Notes: a model not told the origin generated them from the letters alone. 64,000 nucleotides of DNA from Micromonospora_I sp040659735 (GCF_040659735.1 NZ_JBFANZ010000025.1:1-64000); one strand, 5' to 3'; positions 7,429 to 16,526 are shown, counted from the first letter of the stretch. Numbers and translations are program-made.

Positions 7429-8352
7429 GTGACCGAACGACCCCCCCTGCTGCTGGTCGACGCGCCGAGCCTGTACTTCCGGGCCTTCTTCGGCATCCCG
7501 AAGGCAGCCGCCACCGCCCCCGACGGCAGCCCGGTGAACGCCGTGCGTGGCTTCCTCGACATGCTGGCCACCCTGATCCGCACCCGCCGCCCGGACCGGC
7601 TGGTCTGCGCGCTGGACTACGACTGGCGACCGCAGTGGCGGGTCGAGCTCCTCCCGTCCTACAAGGCGCACCGCCTCTCCCCGACCGGCGGCGAGGTCGT
7701 CCCCGACGAGCTGGTGCCGCAGGTTCCGCTCATCCTCGAGGTGCTCGACGCGCTCGGGATCACCGCCGTCGGCGCGGCGGGCTACGAAGCCGACGACGTC
7801 GTCGGCACGCTCGCCACGACGCAGCCGGGGCCGGTCGAGGTGGTCTCCGGCGACCGCGACCTCTTTCAGCTGGTCGACGACGCGAAGCCGGTACGGCTGC
7901 TCTACTGCGGCCGGGGTATAGCGAAGCTGCAGGACTGCGACGACGCGGCCGTGCAGGGCCTGTACGGGGTGCCGGCGGAGGCGTACGCCGACTTCGCGGC
8001 GCTGCGCGGCGACCCGAGCGACGGGCTCCCCGGTGTCGCGGGCGTCGGCGAGAAGACCGCCGCCCGGCTGATCGAGCGGTACGGCTCGCTGGCCGGCATC
8101 CTCGCGGCGCTCGACGAGCCGGGTTCGGGGTTCGCGCCCGGCCTGCGCGCCAAACTGCTCGCTGCCGGTGGCTACCTGGCGGTCGCACCGACCGTGGTGC
8201 GGGTCGCCCGTGACGTGCCGCTGGCCGAGCTGGACACCGCGCTCCCGCCGGCGCCGGCCGATCCGGACCGGCTGCTCGCGCTCGCGGAGAAGTGGAACCT
8301 GGCGGGCGCCACCCGACGGATCGTCGACGCGATGAGCGGCGTGCGGGGCTGA
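7429..8352 (+). CDS. 5'-3' exonuclease (Pol I N-terminal domain-like, FEN family)
   Basis: The 307-residue protein resembles the stand-alone 5' nuclease domain of DNA polymerase I. It carries the N-terminal metal Asp in LLLVDAPSLYF, the acidic cluster YEADDVVGTLA, the VSGDRDLFQLV motif and the helix-3-turn-helix GVAGVGEKTAARLIERYG. It should process 5' flaps or RNA primers. Actinobacteria often keep such a paralogue besides PolA. The start is one of two nearby GTGs (7423 or 7429) and has no clear Shine-Dalgarno. The long upstream extension of the frame overlaps the divergent gene and was discarded. Confidence 0.85.
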   Translation: MTERPPLLLVDAPSLYFRAFFGIPKAAATAPDGSPVNAVRGFLDMLATLIRTRRPDRLVCALDYDWRPQWRVELLPSYKAHRLSPTGGEVVPDELVPQVPLILEVLDALGITAVGAAGYEADDVVGTLATTQPGPVEVVSGDRDLFQLVDDAKPVRLLYCGRGIAKLQDCDDAAVQGLYGVPAEAYADFAALRGDPSDGLPGVAGVGEKTAARLIERYGSLAGILAALDEPGSGFAPGLRAKLLAAGGYLAVAPTVVRVARDVPLAELDTALPPAPADPDRLLALAEKWNLAGATRRIVDAMSGVRG

Positions 8353-8381
8353 CCCGGTGGATGATCCCCGTGAACGCCGGC

Positions 8382-8412
8382 CCGGTGGGTCGGCACGCCG
8401 CCGACCCGCCGG
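8382..8412. terminator. Terminator hairpin between convergent genes
   Basis: Arms of 13 bp (8382-8394 and 8400-8412) with a single U-G type mismatch and a 5-nt loop lie between the ends of the exonuclease and helicase genes. No long U-run follows, as is common in high-GC actinomycetes. Confidence 0.6.
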
Positions 8413-8437
8413 AGTCACCCCCTGATCACGCGGATCA

Positions 8438-11329
8438 TCAGCCGGGGCGGACGGCCGCGCCGGGGCCGCTGACCGCGTTGTAGGCGAGCACACCGCGGTT
8501 GATCGTCGCCATCGCCTGCCGCGCCGTCGCCCGCAACTCGGTCGAGGCGCCGCCGGCGTCGGTCAGCTGCCCCAGCAGGTCCACCACCTGCCGCGCCCAC
8601 CGGACGAAATCGCCCGCCGGCATGTCGCCGTCGAGGTTGTCGCCGCTGGCCAGCACCTTCGCCAACGACTCACCACGCGCCCATCGGTAGATCGGCCAGG
8701 CGAAGCCGAGATCCGGCTCGCGGGTGGACTCCAGACCCCGCGCCGCCTCGTCCGCCTCCAGCTCCGCCCAGGTTTTCAGCGTCGCGTCGACCGCGTCCGA
8801 CACCCCGCCGCGCGGCAGCGAGGCCCGGTCATCGACGTCGCGCCGCGCCTCGTAGACCACCACCGACACCGCCGCGGCCAACTCGGCGGCGGAGAGCCCG
8901 TCCCACACCCCACGACGCACGCACTCGGCGACCAACAGGTCGGTCTCCGTCCAGATCCGGGAGAGCATCCGCCCCGCGTCGGTCACCTCACCCGCCGGGG
9001 AGAGATAGCCCCGCGCGGTGAGCAGGTCGCAGACCCGATCGAAGGTGCGGGCCAGCGACCCGGTCCGGCCGGCCACCCGTTCGCGCAGCTCATCGGTGTC
9101 GCGCTGCAGCCGCCAGCGCCGCTCGGCCCAGCGCGCGTGCTCCTCCCGGTCCGGGCAGGCATGGCAGGGGTGCCGGCGCAGCTCCGCCTTGAGCTGCGTG
9201 AGCCGGTCGTCCTCGCCGGTGCCCCGGGACCGCCCGCCCCGCCGGCCCTCATGCCGGTCGAGCCCCGTCCCGCTGACCGCCGCCGCCAGATCGCGACGGG
9301 CCGCCGGCGAGCGGTGGTTGAAGTGCTTCGGCACCCGCAGTCGGGCGAGCACTTCCGCCGGCGCCGTGAATTCGGCCGGGGTGATCCGGCCGGCCCAGCG
9401 ATCCTGGGTGAGCACCAACGGCCGGGGTTCGCCGAAGCCGCCCGTACCGGGGTCGAGCACGACGGCGAGGCCGGCGCGGCGACCGGACGGGACGCGGATC
9501 ACATCACCGACACGGAGCCGCTCGATCGAGGCGACCGCCGCGGCGCGCCGCTGACTCTGCCCCTGCCGGGCCAGCGCCCGTTCCCGGTCCGCGATCGCCA
9601 CCCGCAACGCGAAGTACTCCTCGAAGTCGCCCAGATGGCACTCGGTCTCGGCGCCGTACGCCGCCATCGTCTCCTCGTTGCGCTGCACCTGCCGGGCCAG
9701 GCCGACCACCGACCGGTCGGCCTGGAACTGCGCGAACGACGACTCCAGCAGGGTCCGGGCGGCCGCCACGCCCACCGAGCCGGCCAGGTTCACCGCCATG
9801 TTGTACGACGGGCGGAAGCTGGAGCGCAGCGGATAGGTGCGGGTCGAGGCGAGGCCGGCGACGTGGCGTGGGTCGACCTCCGGCGACCAGACCACCACCG
9901 CGTGCCCCTCCACGTCGATACCCCGCCGGCCGGCACGCCCCGTGAGCTGGGTGTATTCGCCGGGCGTCAGGTCGACGTGCGCCTCGCCGTTGTATTTGAC
10001 CAGCCGCTCCAGCACCACGCACCGGGCCGGCATGTTGATGCCGAGCGCCAGCGTCTCGGTGGCGAAGACCGCCTTGACCAGGCCGCGCACGAAGAGCTCC
10101 TCGACCACCTCCTTGAAGGCGGGGAGCATGCCGGCGTGATGGGCCGCGAGTCCGCGTTCGAGACCGTCGAGCCATTCGAAGTAGCCGAGCACCGACAGGT
10201 CCTCGCTGGGGATCGCGCTCATCCGCTCCTCGACGACACGGCGGATTTCGGCCCGCTCCTCCGGCCCGGTCAGCCGCAACCCGGCGGCCAGGCACTGCTG
10301 CACCGCGGCGGCGCAACCGGCCCGGCTGAAGATGAACAGGATCGCCGGGAGCAGCTGCTCCCGGTCGAGGCGCTCGACGATGTCGGCGCGGAGGGGCCCC
10401 CTCCAGCGCGGCCCCCGGCCACCGGCGCGCCCCCAGCCGGGGCCGTCGCCGCGGCCCCCGCTCATCTCGAGGCGGCGCAGCATCTCCCGGGTGTACCGCA
10501 GCAGTTCGGGGTGGACGTCGTGCTTGCGGGCGGCGTCCGCGTCGTGGAACAGGTCGAAGTTCCGCTTGCCGACCAGCATGTGCTGCCAGAGCGGCACCGG
10601 CCGGTGCTCGCTGACCACCACCTCCGTCTCGCCACGGACCGTGACCAGCCAGTCGGCGAACTCCTCGGCGTTCGAGACGGTCGCGGAGAGCGAGACCAGG
10701 GTGACCGAGGCGGGCAGGTGGATGATGACCTCCTCCCACACCGCGCCCCGGAACCGGTCGGCGAGATAGTGGACCTCGTCCATCACCACGTACGCCAGCC
10801 CGTCGAGGGTGGCCGAGCCCGCGTAGAGCATGTTGCGCAGCACCTCGGTGGTCATCACCACCACCCGGGCGTCGCCGTTGATCGCGTTGTCGCCGGTCAG
10901 CAGCCCGACCTGATCCGCGCCGTGCCGGGCGACGAGGTCGTGGTACTTCTGGTTCGACAGCGCCTTGATCGGCGTGGTGTAGAAGCACTTGCGGCGGCGG
11001 CCCCCGTCAGCGCTCGGACCCTCGGCGCCCGGAATTTCCGTGCTGGGAAATCCCGCCCCGGCCGTGGGACCCGGCCCACCGCCGACAAGACCCGGCCCGC
11101 CGGCACGCAGCGCCAGGTAGACCGCGAACTCGCCGACCACCGTCTTGCCGGCGCCGGTGGGCGCGCAGACCAGCACGCCGCTGCCGCGCTCCAACGCCTG
11201 GCACGCCTCACGTTGGAAGTCGTCGAGCTCGAACCCGAGGTCGAGGGCGAAGTCTTCAAGCGCGGGGAACGCGGTGGCCTGCGCCGCCCGGCGGCGCGCC
11301 GCGGCGTACCGCTCGGCAGGGCTCGACAT
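8438..11329 (-). CDS. helY: DEAD/DEAH box RNA helicase, Ski2/HelY-like
   Basis: The 963-residue superfamily 2 helicase has Walker A APTGAGKT, a DEVH box (MDEVHYLAD), motif III LSATVSN and motif VI QLTGRAGRRG. A long C-terminal region ends in a DSHCT-type domain typical of Ski2/Mtr4 enzymes. It is the actinobacterial HelY, which lies beside tatC-tatA-pafBC in Mycobacterium (known synteny). It probably unwinds structured RNA. A glycine-rich insert at about residues 95-115 and another near 300 are low-complexity. The ATG at 11329 is chosen because TAATCT lies 7 nt upstream; the longer GTG-initiated form would include the promoter. Confidence 0.9.
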   Translation of the reverse strand: MSSPAERYAAARRRAAQATAFPALEDFALDLGFELDDFQREACQALERGSGVLVCAPTGAGKTVVGEFAVYLALRAGGPGLVGGGPGPTAGAGFPSTEIPGAEGPSADGGRRRKCFYTTPIKALSNQKYHDLVARHGADQVGLLTGDNAINGDARVVVMTTEVLRNMLYAGSATLDGLAYVVMDEVHYLADRFRGAVWEEVIIHLPASVTLVSLSATVSNAEEFADWLVTVRGETEVVVSEHRPVPLWQHMLVGKRNFDLFHDADAARKHDVHPELLRYTREMLRRLEMSGGRGDGPGWGRAGGRGPRWRGPLRADIVERLDREQLLPAILFIFSRAGCAAAVQQCLAAGLRLTGPEERAEIRRVVEERMSAIPSEDLSVLGYFEWLDGLERGLAAHHAGMLPAFKEVVEELFVRGLVKAVFATETLALGINMPARCVVLERLVKYNGEAHVDLTPGEYTQLTGRAGRRGIDVEGHAVVVWSPEVDPRHVAGLASTRTYPLRSSFRPSYNMAVNLAGSVGVAAARTLLESSFAQFQADRSVVGLARQVQRNEETMAAYGAETECHLGDFEEYFALRVAIADRERALARQGQSQRRAAAVASIERLRVGDVIRVPSGRRAGLAVVLDPGTGGFGEPRPLVLTQDRWAGRITPAEFTAPAEVLARLRVPKHFNHRSPAARRDLAAAVSGTGLDRHEGRRGGRSRGTGEDDRLTQLKAELRRHPCHACPDREEHARWAERRWRLQRDTDELRERVAGRTGSLARTFDRVCDLLTARGYLSPAGEVTDAGRMLSRIWTETDLLVAECVRRGVWDGLSAAELAAAVSVVVYEARRDVDDRASLPRGGVSDAVDATLKTWAELEADEAARGLESTREPDLGFAWPIYRWARGESLAKVLASGDNLDGDMPAGDFVRWARQVVDLLGQLTDAGGASTELRATARQAMATINRGVLAYNAVSGPGAAVRPG

Positions 11330-11336
11330 AGCGCCA

Positions 11337-11408
11337 AGATTAGTCCGTACACCGGTCACGCACCCCCCGAGGCCGTTGACGACCCCCCGCCGGGAGGCTC
11401 GATAGGGT
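11337..11408. promoter_or_regulatory. Divergent leaderless promoters for helY and HAD gene
   Basis: On the minus strand TAATCT (11342-11337) sits 7 nt before the helY ATG. On the plus strand TAGGGT (11403-11408) sits 7 nt before the GTG of the HAD gene. Both fit the TANNNT -10 consensus and the spacing of leaderless genes. TTGAC at about 11377 is a possible -35 for the plus-strand gene, though the spacing is long. Confidence 0.55.
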
Positions 11409-11415
11409 GCACGGC

Positions 11416-12192
11416 GTGCCGGAGCATGCCGAACCGCCCATCCCCCGTACGTCGCCCGGATCCGCGACCACCACCCGCCCGGCGCAGCCGCGCCGTCGGC
11501 TCGACGCGGTGCTCTTCGACTTTCACGGCACTCTGGCCCAGGTCGAGGAGCCGGTGACGTGGGTGCTCGCCGCGGCGGCCGAGTGCGGGGTGACGCTGGA
11601 GCGCCCCCGCGCGACCGTGCTCGCCGACCGGCTGCTCACCGCCGGCCGCGCGGGCGGGCCGCTCCCGGCGCGGGTGCCACCGCACCTGGCCGAGGTCTGG
11701 GCGGACCGCGACCTGTACGAACACGCCCACCGCGCGGCCTTCACGGGTCTCGCCGCGAGCGTCGACGCCGGCGTCGACGGGCTGGCCGACGCGCTCTACG
11801 AGCGGCTGCTGCGGCCGGAGGGCTGGCTGCCGTACACGGACACCGCCGCCACCCTGGAGTCGCTGCGCGCGGCCGGGCTGCGGGTGGCCGTGGTCAGCAA
11901 CATCGGCTTCGACATCCGGCCGCTCTTCGCCGCGTGGGGGCTGACCGCGCTGGTCGACGCCTTCGTGCTCTCGTACGAGGTGGGGCGCTGCAAGCCCGAC
12001 CCGGCGATCTTCCTGCGGGCGTGCGGGTTGCTCGGCGTGGACCCGGAGCGGGCGCTGATGGTCGGCGACACCCCGGCCGACGCGGGGGCGGTCCGGGCCG
12101 GGTGCGCGGCGCTGGTGTTGCCGGCCGCCGACGCCGGACGGGCCAACGGGCTCGCCGCCGTGCTCCACCTCGCCGGCGCCGACGAGGCGTGA
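11416..12192 (+). CDS. HAD family hydrolase with DFHGT motif I
   Basis: The 258-residue HAD-superfamily protein has an Ala/Pro-rich N-terminal tail of about 28 residues, the nucleophile D35 in LFDFHGTL, motif II in VVSNIG, the motif III lysine in CKPDP and motif IV GDTPADAG. A C1 helical cap lies between motifs I and II. Motif I has His37 where phosphatases normally have the acid/base Asp, so catalysis may differ or the enzyme may not be a standard phosphatase. I chose the GTG at 11416 because a -10 box lies 7 nt upstream; GTG 11407 is also in frame. It probably forms an operon with the next gene, 13 nt away. Confidence 0.82.
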   Translation: MPEHAEPPIPRTSPGSATTTRPAQPRRRLDAVLFDFHGTLAQVEEPVTWVLAAAAECGVTLERPRATVLADRLLTAGRAGGPLPARVPPHLAEVWADRDLYEHAHRAAFTGLAASVDAGVDGLADALYERLLRPEGWLPYTDTAATLESLRAAGLRVAVVSNIGFDIRPLFAAWGLTALVDAFVLSYEVGRCKPDPAIFLRACGLLGVDPERALMVGDTPADAGAVRAGCAALVLPAADAGRANGLAAVLHLAGADEA

Positions 12193-12205
12193 GCGGCCGG
12201 AAACG

Positions 12206-12799
12206 ATGACCGAGTTGATCGAGGACAGCTCCTTCCACAACGAGGACTGGTACGGCGAGGAGCTCATCGACCGCGCCTACACCCGGTGCAGCTTCCGCGA
12301 CGTCGATCTGACCGAGGCGATCAGCCGGGGCACGGTGTTCACCGAGTGCACCTTCGGCAACGTCCGCCTCAACGCCTCCCGGCACGTCGACTCGGCGTTC
12401 CTGCGCTGCACCTTCACCCGCTGCAACCTCTTCGAGGCCGAGTTCACCGGCTGCAAGCTGACCGGCAGCACGTTCCACGAGTGCGCGCTCCGTCCCCTGC
12501 GCGTGATCGGCGGTGACTGGTCGTTCGTGGCGTTGTCCGGCGCGGATCTGCGGGGCGTCACCGTCCAGGGGGTCCGGATGCGGGAGGTGGACCTGACCGG
12601 CGCCAACCTGACGGAGGCGGTGGTCTCCGACGTGGACCTGTCCGGGGCGCAGTTGCACAGCGCGAGGTTCACCCGGTGCGACCTGCGCGGCAGCGACCTC
12701 ACCGCGCTCGATCCGACCACGGTCGAGTTGACCGGGGCGGTCATCGCCGCCGCGCAGGCCGTCGTGATCGCGCAGGCGCTCGGCCTCGAGGTGCGCTGA
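12206..12799 (+). CDS. Pentapeptide repeat protein (MfpA/Qnr/McbG-like architecture)
   Basis: This 197-residue protein has repeated A(D/N)LxX-type pentapeptides, for example in GADLRGVTVQG, GANLTEAVVSDVDLSG and CDLRGSDLTALD, which form a right-handed quadrilateral beta-helix. The length and two-block layout, with a break near residues 95-110, resemble MfpA and Qnr, DNA mimics that protect gyrase from quinolones. Without an alignment I cannot say it binds gyrase. GGAAACG precedes the ATG. It follows the HAD gene by 13 nt and converges on the lipid-kinase gene. Confidence 0.8.
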   Translation: MTELIEDSSFHNEDWYGEELIDRAYTRCSFRDVDLTEAISRGTVFTECTFGNVRLNASRHVDSAFLRCTFTRCNLFEAEFTGCKLTGSTFHECALRPLRVIGGDWSFVALSGADLRGVTVQGVRMREVDLTGANLTEAVVSDVDLSGAQLHSARFTRCDLRGSDLTALDPTTVELTGAVIAAAQAVVIAQALGLEVR

Positions 12800-12808
12800 C
12801 CGACGCGC

Positions 12809-13786
12809 TCAGCCCAGCAGCCGCACCGCCCCCGGCACGGCGGTCACGGTCACCGGCAGCGACGTGGCCCGCTCCCCGTCGACGTACGCGGTGATCTCCC
12901 GGGCGTCCAACTCCACCGTCCGCGCCCGGAAGCTGCGCACCATCGGATGTTCGACGTGCGTGCCCTGGTAGACCTGCGGTTTTATCCGGGTCAGAGTGGC
13001 CCGGCTGACCGGCCCCGCGATCACGACGTCGAGCAGCCCGTCGGTCAGGTCGGCGGCGGGGCAGATGCGCATGCCGCCGCCGTAGCTGGCGCCGTTGCCG
13101 ACGGCCACGAGCACCGCGTCGAGCTGGTGCTCCTCGCCGTCGAGACGCAGCGTGTAGCGGCGCGGCCGAAGCCGGGCCAGCTCGACCAGGATCGCGATGT
13201 CGTAGCGGCGCGGTCCGCGCGGCCAGCGCATCCGGTTGGCCCGCTCATTGACGATCGCGTCGAAGCCGGCGGCGAGCACCGCGCCGTACCAGCGTTGCGT
13301 GCCGTCCGCGCCGGTCATCCGGGCCAGATCGACGCGGCGGGTGCGGCCGGCGGCGAGGGCCGCCACGATCGCGTCGACCGCGGCGAGGGGTTCGGCGGGG
13401 AACCGGGTCTCGACGGCGAAGTCGTTGCCGGTGCCGGCCGGCACCGGGGCGAACGCCACGGGGGTGCCGGCGACGGCCTGCAGCGCCAGGTGGACGGTGC
13501 CGTCGCCGCCGACGGTCACGAGCGCGGCGGCGCCGTCGGCGACCGCGGCGTGGCAGGCGGCCTGAGCTTCGGCGGGGGTACGGGCGTCCAGCAACCGGAC
13601 GGGACGGCCGGCGGTGCCGAGCCGCTCCAGGACGGTGGGGAGCAGCCCGCGGTGTCGTCCCCGACCGGCGGTCGGATTGGCGAGCACCACCACCGGCCCG
13701 TCGGGGAGCGTCCCGCCGAGGGCGGGTTGGCCGGCCGGGACGGGCCCGGCGTCGGAGAGATGATCGTGCACGGTCACGGCGAGCAC
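12809..13786 (-). CDS. Diacylglycerol/lipid kinase (YegS/DagK family)
   Basis: This 325-residue protein has the lipid-kinase catalytic signature VTVGGDGTVHLALQAV, followed by PVPAGTGNDFA, and a C-terminal beta-sandwich domain that begins about residue 150. The family phosphorylates diacylglycerol, sphingosine or related lipids at the membrane. A GTG at 13786 has GAGGGGG 4 nt upstream; GTG 13777 is an alternative. It lies 32 nt after tatC in the same orientation, so it is probably co-transcribed in the tat/paf run. Confidence 0.85.
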   Translation of the reverse strand: MLAVTVHDHLSDAGPVPAGQPALGGTLPDGPVVVLANPTAGRGRHRGLLPTVLERLGTAGRPVRLLDARTPAEAQAACHAAVADGAAALVTVGGDGTVHLALQAVAGTPVAFAPVPAGTGNDFAVETRFPAEPLAAVDAIVAALAAGRTRRVDLARMTGADGTQRWYGAVLAAGFDAIVNERANRMRWPRGPRRYDIAILVELARLRPRRYTLRLDGEEHQLDAVLVAVGNGASYGGGMRICPAADLTDGLLDVVIAGPVSRATLTRIKPQVYQGTHVEHPMVRSFRARTVELDAREITAYVDGERATSLPVTVTAVPGAVRLLG

Positions 13787-13818
13787 CGTACCCCCTCGTC
13801 GCTCCGGCGCCGCGCCCG

Positions 13819-14754
13819 TCAGGTCATGTCGTCGTAGCTGCGTTCGATCGGCTTCGGCGGCGCCACCGGGGTGGCCGCCTCGATCCGCTCCCCCGTTTCG
13901 ACCGGGTCCGGCGCGTAGTCGAGCTCCGACGCCTCGTCGTCGTCGATGCCGGCGTAGACCTCCTTGCCGCGCCCGCGCCGCCGGTCGTTGAGGAATGCGA
14001 CCCCGACCGCGGCGAAGTAGAGCGCGCAGAGGCAGATCGCCAGCGCGGTCATGCCGAAGGGGTCGGGCGTCGGCGTGACGATCGCCGAGAAGGCGAAGAA
14101 CACGAAGACCGCGACCCGCCACCAGCTGAGCAGCTTTTTCGCGCTCGCGATGCCGACGAAATTGAGCATCAGCACGACCAGCGGGAACTCGAACGCCACC
14201 CCGAAGAGCAGGATCAGGTTGGTGACGAACGAAATGTAGCGGGTGATTTCCAGCGTCGTGTTGATGTCACTGCCGGAGATCTGCAGCAGGAATTCCAGGC
14301 CCTTCTGCACCACGAAGAAGGCCAGGAAGGCGCCCATGGCGAACAGCGGAGCCGCGAGGGCGGTGAAGACATAGGCGTAGCGCCGCTCGTGCCGGTGCAG
14401 GCCGGGCGCGATGAACGCCCAGAGCTGATAGAGCCAGACCGGACCGGCGACGATGAGCCCCACCCACAGCGCGATCTTCAGATCGAGCAGGAACACGTCG
14501 GCGACACCGAGCTGAACGAAGTTGCACACGCCGGTCAACGGGTCCTTGGAGCCGGGCAGGTTGCAGTACGGCTGCTCCAGCAGGTTCCGTACGTCGTCCT
14601 TGAGCCAGAATCCGACGCCGAAGCCGACGAGAATGGCGAGGGAGGCGCGGAAGAGCCGGGTGCGCAGTTCACGGATGTGCTCGATCAGGGTCATCGAGCC
14701 GTCGGCGGCGCGCTCGAACTTGGTCGGACCGCGGCGGCCCAGTGCGAAGCCCAC
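13819..14754 (-). CDS. tatC: Sec-independent (Tat) protein translocase subunit TatC
   Basis: This 311-residue membrane protein has six predicted transmembrane helices. It carries the conserved N-terminal EHIRELRTRLF that contacts the twin-arginine signal, and WAFIAPGL in the first loop region. TatC is the signal-peptide receptor of the Tat translocon. The acidic, proline-rich C-terminal tail of about 70 residues is cytoplasmic and is longer than in Proteobacteria, as is usual in actinobacteria. It follows tatA by 18 nt. Confidence 0.97.
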   Translation of the reverse strand: MGFALGRRGPTKFERAADGSMTLIEHIRELRTRLFRASLAILVGFGVGFWLKDDVRNLLEQPYCNLPGSKDPLTGVCNFVQLGVADVFLLDLKIALWVGLIVAGPVWLYQLWAFIAPGLHRHERRYAYVFTALAAPLFAMGAFLAFFVVQKGLEFLLQISGSDINTTLEITRYISFVTNLILLFGVAFEFPLVVLMLNFVGIASAKKLLSWWRVAVFVFFAFSAIVTPTPDPFGMTALAICLCALYFAAVGVAFLNDRRRGRGKEVYAGIDDDEASELDYAPDPVETGERIEAATPVAPPKPIERSYDDMT

Positions 14755-14772
14755 GGTGGTCGGGCCTCCGGA

Positions 14773-15063
14773 TCAGTTGTCGCGCGTGCGCTGCACGGGG
14801 TCGGTCACCGGCGCCTGGTAACCCGGCTGGTGCACGCTGCTGGGCTGGATCACCGGGTCGGGCGTGTACGGCTCGCGACCGTGCTGCGCGTCCGCCTTCG
14901 CGGCCAGGTCCCTGTCGTCGTCGGCGAGGCTCTTCGTCTCCGCCTTGATGATCCGCAACGACCGGCCCAGCGAACGGGCCGCGTCGGGGAGCCGCTTCGC
15001 GCCGAAGAGCAGGATCAGCACGACCACGAGTACGGCGATGTGCCACGGCTTCAGGGCGCCCAT
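14773..15063 (-). CDS. tatA: Twin-arginine translocase subunit TatA
   Basis: This 96-residue protein has one N-terminal transmembrane helix (about 8-21), the hinge LFGAKRLPDAARSLG and an amphipathic helix with basic and acidic residues, then a polar tail. TatA multimerises to form the transport passage. GGAG lies 6 nt before the ATG. TatB is not present in this locus. Confidence 0.96.
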   Translation of the reverse strand: MGALKPWHIAVLVVVLILLFGAKRLPDAARSLGRSLRIIKAETKSLADDDRDLAAKADAQHGREPYTPDPVIQPSSVHQPGYQAPVTDPVQRTRDN

Positions 15064-15241
15064 GGGATGCTCCAGTTGATCGGTCGGTTCGGGGGGTGGT
15101 GACGTGCCCCATCGTACGTGCGTCGGCGGTCGACGCCACCTGCCAGGTCGACGTGCTTCTCACCCGGCGGGTGAAGTCTCGGCCACGAGCGGGTGACGCG
15201 TCAACGGACGTACGGCCTGATCTTCCGCCGGGCCGAGCGCG

Positions 15242-15487
15242 CTACTGCGCGCGTTTCGCCTTGATGCCGGCGATCCGCTCCTGTGCTGTCTCGGCGCGTT
15301 GCTGCAGCCCTTCCAGCCGCTCCTGGAGCTGGTCGGCGCGTTGCTGCAGCGCCTCGGCCTGCGTCTGGCGCTGCTGCAACGCCACGGCGGCCCGGTGCAG
15401 CAGGGGCAGGCGGGCGAGCACCGGCCGCGCCGCCAACGCCAGGATGATCAGCGCGAGCAGCACCACCGCGACCACGATCCACGTCAT
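15242..15487 (-). CDS. Small membrane-anchored coiled-coil protein
   Basis: The 81-residue product has an N-terminal transmembrane helix (about 2-20, VVAVVLLALIILALAA) and then a Gln/Leu/Arg-rich amphipathic helix with heptad spacing (about 35-78) predicted to form a coiled coil. It starts only 13 nt downstream of pafC and precedes tatA, so it is probably in the same operon. I do not recognise a named family. Its placement suggests an accessory of the Tat or PafBC genes, but nothing in the sequence shows a function. Confidence 0.65.
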   Translation of the reverse strand: MTWIVVAVVLLALIILALAARPVLARLPLLHRAAVALQQRQTQAEALQQRADQLQERLEGLQQRAETAQERIAGIKAKRAQ

Positions 15488-15500
15488 CACGGCGGTCAGC

Positions 15501-16526
15501 CTAACGGGTGGACGACGGTGTCGCCGGCTGCGGCACGGGTGGCACCGCGTACGCGTCGAGCGCTGCCGCCGCCTCGGCCCGGACGGCCTCGACAAGCTCG
15601 GCCGGGGACACGACGGTGACGTCGGGGCCGAGCCCGAGCGCGAAACGCCGCGCCCAGGCCAGGTCGGTGACGCGCATCGCGACGATCCACTCGTCGCCGG
15701 GGCCGGACCGCACGTCCTCGCACGGGTAGTACTCGGTGATCCACCGGCCGCCGCGCCCGACGCGCAGCGTCATCAGCGGGAGGTCGGGGGTGGGCTGGAA
15801 GACCCCGTCGCTGACGTCGTGCAGCTGCGCCTGGGGTGGGGCCACCGCGGGCTCGTCGAGTTCGGTGAGGGCGTCGATCCGGTCGGCCCGGAAGAGCCGC
15901 ACCGCCTCGGCCCGCCGGCACCACGCCTCGAGGTAGGCCCGGCCCGCGACCATCAGCACCCGGAGCGGGTCGACGGTGCGCTCGGTGGTCTCGTCCCGGG
16001 CCGCCGTGTAGTAGGTGATGCGCAGGGCACGCCCCCGCTGCACGGCGCCGCGCAGCGTGTCGAGCCGGTCGCCGTCGCCGGGCATCCGCACGGCCACCGC
16101 CGCACCCACCAGGTCACCCGCCGCGCTCTCGATCTTGGCCAGCGCACGTTCGATCGCGTCCCGGTTGGCCATGCCCGGCGTCTCGGCCAGCATGCGCAAC
16201 GCGACCACCAATGCCAGCGCCTCGTCGGGGGTGAGCCGCAGCGGCCGGTCGATCCCGGCGTCGTAGGTGATGGTGACGCGGTCGCCGTCGAAGGCCATGT
16301 CGATCAGGTCGCCGGGCCCGTAGCCGGGCAGCCCGCAGACCCAGAGCAGCTCCAGATCCTCGCGCAGCTGACGCTCGGTGACGCCGAGGTCGGCGGCAGC
16401 CTCGGCGACGTCGATGCCGGGACGCGCCAGCAGGTAGGGCACCAGGTTGAGCAGCCGACCGAGCCGGTCGGCGGAGGTGCGGGACGCGCCCGAGCGGGGC
16501 CCCGGGGTCCGGTCGGTGACGGTCAT
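15501..16526 (-). CDS. pafC: WYL-domain transcriptional regulator PafC
   Basis: This 341-residue protein has an N-terminal winged HTH (about 20-75), a WYL domain (about 150-230, with LRITYYTAARDET and YLEAWCRRAEAVRLFR) and a C-terminal WCX extension. With PafB it forms the PafBC activator of the RecA/LexA-independent DNA damage response in mycobacteria (established knowledge). Its ATG overlaps the TGA of pafB (ATGA), so they are translationally coupled. The ORF is open further upstream, but that part is pafB read out of frame. Confidence 0.92.
   Translation of the reverse strand: MTVTDRTPGPRSGASRTSADRLGRLLNLVPYLLARPGIDVAEAAADLGVTERQLREDLELLWVCGLPGYGPGDLIDMAFDGDRVTITYDAGIDRPLRLTPDEALALVVALRMLAETPGMANRDAIERALAKIESAAGDLVGAAVAVRMPGDGDRLDTLRGAVQRGRALRITYYTAARDETTERTVDPLRVLMVAGRAYLEAWCRRAEAVRLFRADRIDALTELDEPAVAPPQAQLHDVSDGVFQPTPDLPLMTLRVGRGGRWITEYYPCEDVRSGPGDEWIVAMRVTDLAWARRFALGLGPDVTVVSPAELVEAVRAEAAAALDAYAVPPVPQPATPSSTR

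Noticed and set aside
9137..11557. 806-codon plus-strand frame opposite helY
   Set aside because: It is a shadow of the helicase gene, without codon sense or motif.
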